This document shows positions 24,101-35,100 of a DNA stretch of 60,000 bases, one piece after another. The notes below the pieces were generated by a model. That model saw only the letters and a program-made list of their open reading frames with translations, was not told the DNA's origin and did not search any database. The stretch is taken from assembly GCA_914767715.1 (NCBI GenBank), contig OU612073.1, positions 6,822,001-6,882,000 of the forward strand. Reading direction: 5' to 3'. The translations under genes were made by a program, and so were the position numbers. Position 1 is the stretch's first letter; each line of letters starts with the position of its first letter. The DNA is from Membranipora membranacea (lineage: Eukaryota > Bryozoa > Gymnolaemata > Cheilostomatida > Membraniporidae).

Positions 24101-27100
24101 CGGTTTCTTCTTTTTCTTTTTTGGTGTTGTCCTGGAGTCACCTTGCACAGACGCCATAGCTTCTGTTCTTTGCCCCCGCAGTCAGCCTACGGGAGCAGTG
24201 ATGTCAGATCCAACTCTGATTATGGCATTGTGCTGTAGATTACATACAACAAATGTTAAGGAGAACGTTTGGAATAGTTCCTTTTGTATTGTCCCTGTCC
24301 GCAATGCCACAGCAGCTCAAATGCCTGCACCACGAACAGGTTGATAGGGGAGTTTTGTGAGGACTTCTTGATTACTGGAATTTTGGTGGAGCCCTAAATT
24401 TTGATGGTTTGCTATTGGAAGGGTTGTTTGCCTTTCAATCAAACAGAGCTTGACAATTAAAGCTTCACAAAGATTTGCTATGACCATTCATTTTGCAATG
24501 CATTGTGTGCACTTTTTAACTAGACTAAACTGCAATCAAACAGTTTCAGTTTAGTAGTTAAAATGTAGGTCTAATCCCTAATACTGAATTGAGAATTCTT
24601 TGACCACAGCACTTCTATTGCTATCTCAGTCCAACGGCCCAAACCTCCCCAAAAATCTTACTATATATAGGATGATTGAGCAGTATTAGGGCAAAAGAAA
24701 ACTAATGACTGGAGACTAGTTAAGTCAATCACATTTGAGTATTCCAAACACTCATGACATCAATTTAGTTTATTGATGTGTGCTCTTATGTATAAGCAAA
24801 ATGGGTAAGTTTATCAGCTAACCTTCCTATCTCAAGCAATGTAACTAACTTCTCTACAAGTGTTTCAGCTCGGTTCATTTACCTGTGTAAGGTCTCCTGC
24901 ACTCAGGTCGCCATATTGGATTACCATAACAACATTTCCGTCCTATATTGTCACCTCACCGATGCAGTGCAAATTCGTGTGGAAGCAACTCCAAATTAGT
25001 AGACTAAACTATTTTACCTGCTCTATGATTGCCTTGCATTGCAAATAATTTATGTGTATTAAGATAATGGGTAATATGTTGGTTTCGATGGTTCAATCAT
25101 CTTCATGTCGATGAGCACACATCACATAGACGAGTTTGTTCAAGTGAGGTAATACCATCTTTTGCAATGATCCCTCCAACGCCAGACCAGAGGCAGATCG
25201 CAAAGTTGAGATTTGAGAGACAAAAATGCAGGGGTTGGTCATTATTATAGTAATATATTGTAATGAACATTGTGTTATAGTTATATAATTAATTTGTTTT
25301 TGAAAAGGTCTGATTGGTCTATAAAAAAATAATAAACAGAGTTTTTCCATTTTCATTGATTGATCAAGTGTACAGAATAAATATTGTATAAGGAAATATG
25401 AAAAAAAGTAACAATCTAATTCAGACACAGATTGTGCTGCCATTGTTGTTCATTACGACGAATCATAGCACTGGTTGTTGCGCAAACACACGTTGCGTCA
25501 TGGCTGAAAGGCATTGTGGTGAAACTCTTACGGTCATAGATGTGTGAGCATCAATAAAAGTTGATCTTTACTTCAGCAGAATAAGATACACAACACATGA
25601 ACTGTAGAAGAGTCTAGCATAAGAAACATCACATTAATACCTCTAGTTCTAAAGGATAATGGGTGAACTTCTGCTCAGATCATTTCCTCTGTCCCCAATG
25701 GTCCTATCGCAGGTGAGTTAAACTGCTGAAGACTATCATACCCTTCTATATAGCCTTGGATCCATACTCACTGACCACAGGAAGGTTTGTGAGTGCTTGT
25801 CATTTTACTCACTACTGACGCTTTGTGATAATTTATAAAGTTGTAAAAAAAAAGGAGGTTGTTCATAGTTTGATTATTCTTGTTTGGTGCGACCTTAGAT
25901 TATATAATATTTGATTCCAATTTGAAATTGTGTCATTGGCGGATTTCATTTACAGGAAAAGCTGCAAGCAGAAAACAAATATTTACAAAACAAAATAGTG
26001 GAGTTATGTGCTCACTACAAACAGGAACGGAGAATCCAGAGTATAAAAGCGCAGATATCATGTACCGAACAACTGGAAATATCCAGAAGAGAGAGACTCA
26101 TCGAAAAAACTTTATTACAGGTGAGATCAAGTATTTTATTCATATTTTGATTTCATTCTCTGGCATATTAAGTACTTTGTGATGCTTGATGATTCTGTTT
26201 GCTCAGAAAAACTTTGATCACTAGTCAATTATCTGTTTGATTGGGGTTTAGGCTTTAAACAAAAGTTATCAAAATTTTAAGAGTTAGTACAATTATATCT
26301 GATATTTTGATAGTACTAACATTTGTCGTAACATTTTCACAGCCCGCAATTAAAACCTTGGGTGATTGGAATTCAAACAATTTATTATATCTGTATTAAC
26401 AGAGCCTGTTTTTTTCAGGAAGAGTTAAAAATCAAGACAGAGGAGCTTTCACAGCTTAGGTACAGGATTAGCAAAGCAGAAACTATTCTCCTAGCACACA
26501 GGGGAAGCCATCTCTGTTTTTCGATCTCCCCATCAAAAAAGGCATCTCTGATAATAATTTTAAACAAAGTTTTTGTTCATATACTAGAATTTCTGAATAT
26601 GTCTCATGGTTTTCTCTGATATTTTTGCCAAGTTTTTCTCTGGTACTGTATTCACTACTGCTTTGGTGTGTCTTTATTTTTCAGAAATGAACTTGCAAAT
26701 GCAGTAAATTGTGACATGCAAGTAAAGTTTCTTCAATTTTTTTATTAAGAGGTGCTCCATTTCAGATATCAGAGGAGTTGCCTATCTTGTCTATACTTGG
26801 TAATCTCGATATCAGTAACTTTTCTCACATCTCTACATAAATTTTTTTGGTCAGGTCTCAATAAACGAAATCAATGAAAGTTACTGTGTCCCATTTGTTG
26901 TCCCTGATAGCTCAAAAAAGCATGGGAAAGATTTATCTTGCAGAGACAAAAGGCCAAATAACTCTCGAACAAACAAGATTGTAAAACTTCTTGTATTTAA
27001 AATAATTCATGTGTATAAAAAAGTGGCCTTGGCGTCAGATTTTAGAAAAAAAGAAAGAAAAGGGATCAGCTTTATCATTGTCAAGAACTTAATGAGGCAA

Positions 27101-30100
27101 AGCTAGAGGGTTAGGGTCTCACCACCTTGTGTCTCTAACCAAACTTGATAAAAGAACCACTGATACACAAAACTCACAAAAAAACGTTGAGCAGGTGAGA
27201 TCACATAAAGGGTTTATAATCTATAGCTTCTATATACAGACAAGTTTGGATGTCAAGACAAAATTGCAGCGGTTCAATTCCATTGCTCCATACATGCATA
27301 TATCACCGTCATCATGTATCAGGTGATACACTGCTGCTGCCGAAACAGTGGCAGCACCTGGCAGAAGATTTCTTTTTTGTATTGTCTAACGGTTTGAAGC
27401 GACTTTTCCTAGGTTTCTTTGTTGACGTTGACATTGTCGTTTCCTGCGACCTGCTGAAATGAGTCAGACCTAAAGCAATTTGAAGTATGAAAGTCATCAT
27501 GATTAAAGCGGAATCAGACCTCACTAGGGTTTTGAAGTAGCCTGTCTTGACAAGCTATGTTGGTCTGTCAAGATAGGCTAGTCTTGAAGGTACCACCACC
27601 GAAAGCTGACTCTTAGCTATAGATGTTGAAATAATGTTCTCCCTTGCAAGCTGGTTGAGCAAGATGTATTTTCAATCGCTTAACTGATTCATTGTAAACA
27701 GATCATCCCATCAAGACCTAGAGTAATTGTGATTGGTAAGTAAATTACCGATTGAGTTTTATTGAATCTATTATCAAAGTATTAAACGATAAAAGCAAGG
27801 AAATTTCCGAATACTCCAAGCTCCCAAATCCTGATGGCTGCCAGAATAATCAGGCAACAGCTAGATGCAAGCAAGCAGTTTGTCCCAAAATGCATGATAC
27901 CACGAATTGGTTGATTGCCGTTCGGCTTGAAGTTCTGTAACACTTCAATTTATCATAAGAACTTGTATACCCATTGGTTGTCAGTGACAGAAACTACAAA
28001 CCTGTTACATTTCCATCTTTGTCCACTGTCATTGAAGGTATGCTTGACTGTGAAGAGCTTGGTGTGGAGGTTCCACTTTCAGTCTTTTTAAAGGTAGCTT
28101 TCTTGGTGGACACAGTCATACCAACTGCCTGGCTCATCATCATATTGTTCATATACTCTGAAATCGTTAAACATCAAATATATTGCATTTCAGTGGCTAA
28201 GTGTAATATTTGTAGGGTCCGCAAATCAATGCAGCACTGAGTGTTAGGAGTAACATGCCCGCCCATGATCAGACAAAAGATTATGCTTTTTTACAAGTGT
28301 CAAATTTTGCTTTTGTGAATGTGAGAACAGGAAGTCAGGTAACAGGTTCAATCAAATAAGCGTTGTCTGCACCTTACAGATGGTTAGATAACTCCAATAT
28401 ATGACACAATAATATTGGGGTTGGGGGGGGGGAACAATTTTTTGAAGCAACTTAATGCTATCAATGCGCACAAATTATATCTGATTTGGACATTCAATTA
28501 GACAAATTCAACCCTAATCGCTCACTCAGAGAGCTATTTGCGAGCCAGATCCTAGAAGGTCTGGCAATCAGTAGCAATTTTTGCTGGTTTTAATTGAAAG
28601 TCTTGTTCAAGGGCTGACAGTCCATTGCTTACGCCCAATAATAAACAATAAGTACCTGCAAGCATTTGCTCCTCTGAAAGTAATGTCAATTGAGCCGGAG
28701 ACTGCTTGCCATCAGATTGATGCAAGCTACTGTCTGAAATTAACACATAGAAAAGTTGTCACTTCATAACGATAACATCTTATCAAGAGATTACTGTTAG
28801 AGATACAACATACAGTAGTGCGCATGTCACTGCACAACACTCAGGTCTTCAGCTAGAGATCATGAGGCAAACGTTGTTTCGAGGCCTTCTCTAGTACAAC
28901 TTCATCATAGCCGGTCCCAGCAGCATGAAGCCACCCCTGTGTGTTGATGAGCATCTCAATCCATCTCTTCCAGCACTCAGTGCATATTGTGCAACATTGA
29001 GGTCAAGTAAATTAAGTAGCTCGGTAGTAGAATAGAACAGATTGTGAGTTGTAATAACATACCATCATTTTCTGTATTTTTAAAAGATGCTTTCTTGGTG
29101 GACACAGTCATTCCAGCAGCCTGACTCATCATCATATGGTTCATAGAATCTGAAATCACAATCATCAAATCTATCGTAATTGTATACCAGTGGATGGGTG
29201 AAACAACTTTTGAATCAACAGAGCATGCAGCGGAATCAAGGTAGAAACTTACACACATTCTCAGCCAAAGGAAAACATCTTGAATTAGCTTTGTGAAATC
29301 CTGATTTGTGGCGGTGCTGCAAAAAGTTAGAGTGGTCTTAGAATGGGTAGAAGTAGAATACTAAAACATAATAACTGTCTCGTCGGCATGATGATTTTGT
29401 ATTCATTAAATGTGTATACCAGCTTGTCTCGTATCTAGATTATTTTTGCCGAGAGTGTCGTGTGAGTGTTAGTAATTCAGAGAAAGATATGTATAAGGCG
29501 TTATCTTTCTATTAGTGTAGCATGACATGACCTTTATTTGATCATTATGGGTGTTGTCATCATTGGTATTATATTTGACCATTCACATTTTTTGTTCTTG
29601 ACATCCAATTTTGATGGTTTCTGAAGGGAAGTTGTAGTACAACAAACTAAAACAAACTGCGCTAACTGGTCGATATATATTATGTGATAGCAAGTGATAC
29701 ATACCATCGTGTTCAATCTTTTTAAATGTAGCCTTCTTGGTGGATACATTCATACCAGCTGCCTGGCTCATCCTCATATGGGGAAGAGACCCTGAGAAAA
29801 AGACAGGTCAAAAAGCTAAAGGTTGTCAGATTAGAGGTGTACACAGATAATCAAAATAGTGATCAAGGTGGTAGAGATAGCAAGATTAGATTAGATTAGA
29901 TTTTATTGATACATTCGTTATCAATGATGATAGTGTTGAATGTGTACAATGCGTGAAAAAAAAAATACTAAGAGCGGTGATTGTTGAAATATGTCATAAA
30001 AAAAGGAAAAAACGATTTGGCACGCTTTTGTGTTCTACATTTCTTAGGTCTAAAAATGGTATTATTGCGAGAGGAAACCCTACTAAAATTTCTTGGTATT

Positions 30101-30602
30101 CGATTATAAAGTGGATAGGTTGGATCATCAGCTATTCGTAAAAAAATGGCACTTCGAGAGTTCAAAAATAAAATCATATACGGTGGGCAAAGCTAAAACT
30201 TGTATTGTAACATATGTCGACTTGCGATGAATGGATGGTCCTGATTGCAATGTCAAGCTCAAAAAGTTGCTGTCATTATGCAACTGCCTTAACTTGAATT
30301 TATCATGCACTTGTGAATGGTAGGGCATGTAAAGCTCATACCATAAAAACCATGACATGACACCGGAGACGCTATGCACAGCCCACAGTGACCTGACAGT
30401 GAATAACGAGCTAACTCACACACCTATATCCTAAGAGAACTCCGGCAAAATACATTACAACCGTACCGATTGTATAACTGGCAAGAGTCTGGAGGGAAGG
30501 GGGTGGGTGGGGCTCAGACTGAACCTCAGTTGTAGTTACCTCATTGTGTCATGGATTTTTTCACTTCCAATACATACCTGAATCTCGCTGTGAGGAGGCC
30601 AT
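18163..30602 (-). CDS. MATCAP/KIAA0895-family tubulin tyrosine carboxypeptidase (DUF1704)
   Basis: Sixteen coding exons in transcript order: 30578-30602, 29705-29791, 29063-29149, 28656-28733, 28002-28157, 23691-23808, 23162-23268, 22683-22818, 22062-22212, 21426-21594, 20967-21134, 20330-20551, 19905-20092, 19474-19632, 18798-18997, 18163-18334. All junctions agree in phase; the total is 2223 nt (740 aa). The catalytic region (about 145-500) carries NHEIGTHY, whose HExxxH motif (309-314) marks this metallopeptidase family, then LNDGLQPW, TEEGLAALN and KDPERRWHYVMRVKR, which follow the animal KIAA0895-like proteins. The family removes the C-terminal tyrosine of alpha-tubulin, so a microtubule role is inferred. 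Residues 1-144 hold three related cassette repeats; residues beyond 500 are a long Ser/Thr/Pro-rich tail ending RKRSATPLLARRRM. At 740 aa it is longer than the mammalian proteins (about 470-520 aa). No minus-strand AATAAA was evident downstream. Confidence 0.88.
24085..24157 (-). CDS. Alternative first coding exon of the carboxypeptidase gene
   Basis: ATG at 24157 opens 24 codons plus one base ending at a consensus donor (GTAAGT). It encodes MASVQGDSRTTP followed by six lysines and PNTIRV. Its phase (1) matches the catalytic exon at 23691-23808 exactly as exon 28002-28157 does. Transcription from here would bypass the five upstream exons and the cassette repeats, giving a 620-aa isoform with a lysine-rich start. 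No splice acceptor directly precedes the ATG, which favours a separate promoter. The opening MAS resembles the upstream start exon (MASSQRDS). Confidence 0.7.
25659..27940 (+). CDS. Putative nested coiled-coil gene in a carboxypeptidase intron
   Basis: The best-supported exons are 25659-25712 (ATG, ends at a GTGAGT donor) and 25956-26120 (ends GTGAGA), both phase 0. They encode MGELLLRSFPLSPMVLSQ, then a charged, Glu/Gln/Lys-rich coiled coil (EKLQAENKYLQNKIVEL and onward). A third exon starting at 26419 continues it (EELKIKTEELSQLRYRISKAE), with its end perhaps at 26568. Likely later exons are 26855-26980, one ending at 27194, 27694-27738 (IIPSRPRVIVI) and a terminal exon from about 27777 to TAA at 27940. 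The junctions after 26568 are tentative: the donor at 26568 is weak and the exon ending at 27194 has no in-phase acceptor. I do not recognise the protein. The gene lies antisense inside the 4.2 kb intron between carboxypeptidase exons 28002-28157 and 23691-23808. Confidence 0.5.
27361..27452 (-). pseudogene. Diverged fourth copy of the carboxypeptidase cassette exon
   Basis: One frame reads SRSQETTMSTSTKKPRKSRFK, which aligns with SQAAGMTVSTKKATFK of the three cassettes (SQxxxMxxSTKK conserved). It has an acceptor-like start, but that start is in phase 2 while the upstream exon ends in phase 1. If spliced in after exon 28002-28157 it would frameshift and meet a TAG. It is either a relic, a poison exon, or an independent first exon from ATG 27434 using a weak in-phase donor near 27330. 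Confidence 0.4.
28002..29791 (-). repeat. Tandemly duplicated cassette exons in the carboxypeptidase N-terminus
   Basis: Exons 29705-29791 (87 bp), 29063-29149 (87 bp) and the first half of 28002-28157 (156 bp) encode the same block, MxMSQA(A/V)GM(N/T)VSTKKA(T/S)FK. A fourth, unrelated exon (28656-28733, 78 bp) lies between the second and third. All four start and end in phase 1, so any can be skipped or included without breaking the frame. The copies keep near-identical protein sequence within introns that I could not align, which suggests selection on the repeated peptide. Confidence 0.85.
29884..29905. repeat. Short (GATTA)n tract
   Basis: Four consecutive GATTA units run into a TTTTATTG sequence within a carboxypeptidase intron. 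A simple-sequence tract with no further structure. Confidence 0.6.
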
Positions 30603-32180
30603 AATTTTCCAGCAGCAGCGCCGCGCTGACAACTTCACCAAACAAACACTATTGTCGTTGCCTCTAGCTACTTAATATATATACCGTCTTATTCCAACCA
30701 GCAACTAATGACTAGTCTGGGAGTGTTAGCTATATCCTTGAGTTTCACAGTCATTTGCTCCTACTAGTTTATACAGCGCTGTCAGGCCCTAATGCTGTTC
30801 AATACCACGTACTAGTTTAGTGGAACTAATAATCCTTTGATTCAAAGCAGGATTAAAGCTTGCCATTGATAAAAAAAAGCAGCGCATGAATTGTGTTTAC
30901 CTAATTGCTAGGTAACAATCAATAATCAATAAATATGGCCTTGATTTGTGCAACACTGTCTAGTATTATAAGGCTTTTTTAAAATCATTGGCCTGTTTGT
31001 GCTATTGAGTCTTTTCTGTACATTTGTAAATTTGTACACAAAATATGTTCTGTTGTACGGGTAACGTAGATAATTCTTAGTTGTACATGGTAAGAGTTGT
31101 CACCAGGAAGAGTGGCAGGCGATCCACAAAATTTGACACACACAAGTGCTTTTGGAATTTGATTTGGGAATCAGACAAAAAGTTTTGAAGGTTTTAAACG
31201 TTTGCTTCCCTTTTTTTACACGAAAGAAAGAATTAATTTTAAGGGGAAAATCTGTAAAACCTAATAAAACAAAATTTGAACAGAAGAATGGAACGAACAG
31301 TATTATATTTGTATTTATATATTTATTGTTATTGTTGTCATGTATATATCTGTTCAATACAGAGATTTTTTTTTATAAATGCACAAAGGTGACCGCCTCC
31401 ATAGAATCTCATTACCTGCTTACCAGGATATAAAGCGGTGGTTGTTACGACAGGGAATGGTCGGCAGGGTTTAAAACAAATTAAAACATATATAGTCTTT
31501 GTATTTTTATGCCGTGGCCCTGCTCATTATATGTCTTGGTTAGGGAGGGGGTGATCCAATATAAAACACATGTGAACATATGGTAGAAAATGGAGAGGTA
31601 TAAATGTATATGTATAATATGGTCTTGATCTTGATTGAGAGAAAGTTGTTGATTGTCTGCAAAATAAATCTGAAAATAAAAAATATTGAGTCTTAGTAAA
31701 GTTTCAAGATTTGAATATTATTTGGAATGGTTCTAAGTCTACAAAAAAAAAGACGGAGCAGCTGCTCCTCCCACAAAAAAACCTTATTAGAATATCAGTT
31801 GGGGTATATTTTACATAGGCCATGAATCACTCAAAGCAAATCTGAATTTTCAATTAAATAATCCCAACACTATATTGGAATCTCAATGGGTGACAAGTTG
31901 CTTCTTTTCATTTAGTGTATCACAATGAAATCGTTGATAATATCAAATAAGTATAGTTTTTGTGGAGTAGTTTGCTGACAATTGCAAGTAGTGATATTCC
32001 TTTTGCTTATGCCCGTTTAGTTGTATGGGATGGTTTATAGCCATTGACTTAGAGCGTGCGTTCCAGATCACAGTCGCTCTAAGCGGATTGGCAGCAAGAT
32101 TATTTAGGAATAATACTCTGCGGAGGAGGTGAGATCATCACCAAAGAGATTCCTGTCTTGTTCAGTCTGTACTCGATCGC
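30603..32180. other. Intergenic region
   Basis: 5' flank of the carboxypeptidase gene and 3' flank of the phospholipase gene, both on the minus strand. No coding exon could be supported; open frames near 31100-31430 are low-complexity. TTTATT at 31322-31327 (AATAAA on the minus strand) could be the phospholipase poly(A) signal but would give a long 3' UTR. Confidence 0.5.
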
Positions 32181-35100
32181 TCAGCTACTCTTCGTCAGTA
32201 CAGAGCCTATTTCTTGACTACCCAATGTATGAACCTTATTCTCTGAAATAAAACAAACAAAAGTTAGTACAGGATACTGGCCTTCCAGTCCAGGGAAGCT
32301 TACCATTATAATTATAATATATGCGTGGGAATATAGTTATTACACGATACAAATTTGATTATACATTGAAGTTGGATAAGACACTGGAATTTACCAACCA
32401 AGCCATTACATAAAAACAAAGAGGCAGCATTATAGTTGGATTTTGTTGGTGAATCGCAACTGTTTTTTGTAATTTCAATTAGCAGTTGAAGGAGATACAG
32501 CAAATGAAAGAGGCTAAGCGTTGTAAGTAACGCAGACTGAAAACATACACTTATATACAACAACAATGAAGGTAGCCTTTCTCAGCGACCCTATTTTTGT
32601 TGTCTTTGTATGACAAGGACAAAACAACAAGGATTGGGCCGCTGAGGTAAAACTCCAATAAAGTTAGACAGAAGAGAAGAGTGCAAAGCTTTCCACCCTG
32701 TTGTAATGAGTGAAGAACCAGATCGGTGAATTTTCCACCAGCTAGTAATCCTAGGTTAAATAAAGGTCCAAAGCGATACCCTTAGTAATGAAATAGCAAT
32801 ATGGGCACACTTCAATTGAGCTAAGGAAATGACCAATCAGAGCTTACACATTGGTACTGAAGAAAGTGAAAAAAAACTGTAACCAGACACCAAGCATCAC
32901 AACTAGCCAATATGTTGGCCGTGATAAGATTGGCCTATCAAATCAGAGTCGACACATCGGCTTATCACAACAAGATAAAACAGCAAAATAGTGAGGCATA
33001 AAGTGCAAGCGTGAGTCTAGCAGCTATAGTGAAGTGACCTAAGCGTACACAGAATGTATGTAAGTACATGTACCTGTTCCACGGATAGGAGGAAGACTAG
33101 TGCCACCTGCAATGTATTAATGTTATATATAATTTTCTACTGGTCAGATCAAAGACTTTCAAAACAACATTATTTCACAAATCACTGTATTGAGAAAATA
33201 TAAGAGTTGGGTCAGCCTCACCTCATACCTATGACCACCCCACTGCCATGAGTGTTAAATATTTATAATTCTTTGATCTTGGTGTGCTATCCAGAAAATC
33301 ATCGTTGGAAGGAGGTGATTATAAATAATGCAGCATATGCCCGATATAGTTCATTGGCATAACAGATCAGAAAGTACCCTTGAGTTTTCAGTCATAGGTT
33401 GGAGTGCATATTTTGATAAGCAGAGCCTAATTTTGTAAACAACAATCTGGCCATCCTCACAAAAAATATCTTGAATGATTCTATCGTTGATTGTCATATC
33501 ACTTTACGATGCAAGGAAGAAACTAATTACTGATGATTGAATTTCAATCGCATTTGAATGATTAAAATGTTATAATAAGAAAACCTTCTAAAAGATAGAG
33601 ATAAACCATATTTGACATTTCGGTCTTAGGGTAGTAAATTTATTGTGAATGTTAGCCTGTCATTTACCTATTAGTCAAGCACCTGACCGAAATCTCTCTG
33701 GATTAGAACTGACTCTCTAGTTAAATATAAGTATTCGTAATTTTCATAAAATAGGAATCATTAATTGGTAGGAAAAGTTTACCCATATAAATCACGTGAA
33801 TTAGGACATTCACAGCAGGGAGAAGGTGTACAATTCTTCCTACCTGAAAAAACCCATTCGCTAATGATTACTTTGTGTCTCATTTTAAGAAACATAGCCC
33901 AAAGATTAAAATATTAGACACAGTTGAAAATCAGTTATTAAAGCTGTGGGGAAGCAATGATCCTTCATTTGACCAAGCTAGAGGGAGTTGCCTCATAACA
34001 CATTGATCATATGACGCAGGAACAGTGTGATGAAATTACCTTCAGAGCTCACCAGACACATAATTGTGCTCTCAAAAAGCACAAAAATAAAAAAGAACCA
34101 TAATCACAACACCATTGTGAATTTTTGAAAGCAACTTACGTTTTGTCCTTGGTGTAGGAGGTTCTGAACTGGAAGGTAAGTTCAGTTTTGGTGTGATTGG
34201 AGGGTTCAGTTGAGACCCACCAAGCCTTCCAACCCCAACACCATTTCTCTGTGCAGAGGAGGGGACACCACCAGCATGTTCCTTCCTAGGCGGGTTTTTC
34301 TCATGAACATAGTGCCTGAGGAATGAGATTGTTGCCTTCCGCCCTTGCTGTTGAGGAGAGAGAATGTAAATGTTGATAAATTTATGTTCAACAAAATGTT
34401 TAGGGTTGAGCAGCAAAAAGAACACATGATACCCACAATGCAACACCAAGTCAGATATTCTTGGGATATGTGGCCAATGATATCAACTTCCCGCCTCTAA
34501 ATCCATAGTTGCAACAACCTAAATATAACCTCTTTATTGCTTGCAGAAGGTTTTTCACTCCATTTATCAAGAGCCATCAATTGATGCAAATCAACTAGGA
34601 AACTCATTTTCACCTGAACGCAGAATTCTCGATCATAGTCTTCCATTTTAAAATCTGTTGTTCCTATGTAGTCTGTATTGATGCCCACAGTTCTCTCTAT
34701 ATCTCTTTCCTTGAATCAAGAGAAAATCTGGATGTGTGTTGCAATAAAATTTTAATCTAGTGAATTCCATTGGATTGTTGCTTCAAGCTATCGCAGTATA
34801 TCTAACATGAATAATAATGTACCTCTGAGAAGTTGTCTGTCAATTAATCAGGGGAAGACAACTATATGTTTATGCACCAAATTAGCAGTGGTTTATACTT
34901 GCACTAGCAGTTCAGAGTACTGCAAATAACATGAGCAACCATAAAAAAGATCACAAAGACAATTTCAATACAAAGATAGATAAAGTAAATATTGTATCAT
35001 TGATCTCCACTTTGACATTGGTGATAGCAGATAGCAGATTGAGAGCAATGAAGCTGTGATATTAATGTCGCAGTAAGCCAGAAAAATTCCTAGAATTAAC

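Noticed and set aside
27694-27738. IIPSRPRVIVI as the start of an adenylate-kinase-like P-loop domain
   Set aside because: No glycine-rich GxxGxGK sequence follows in any compatible exon; kept only as a tentative exon of the nested gene.
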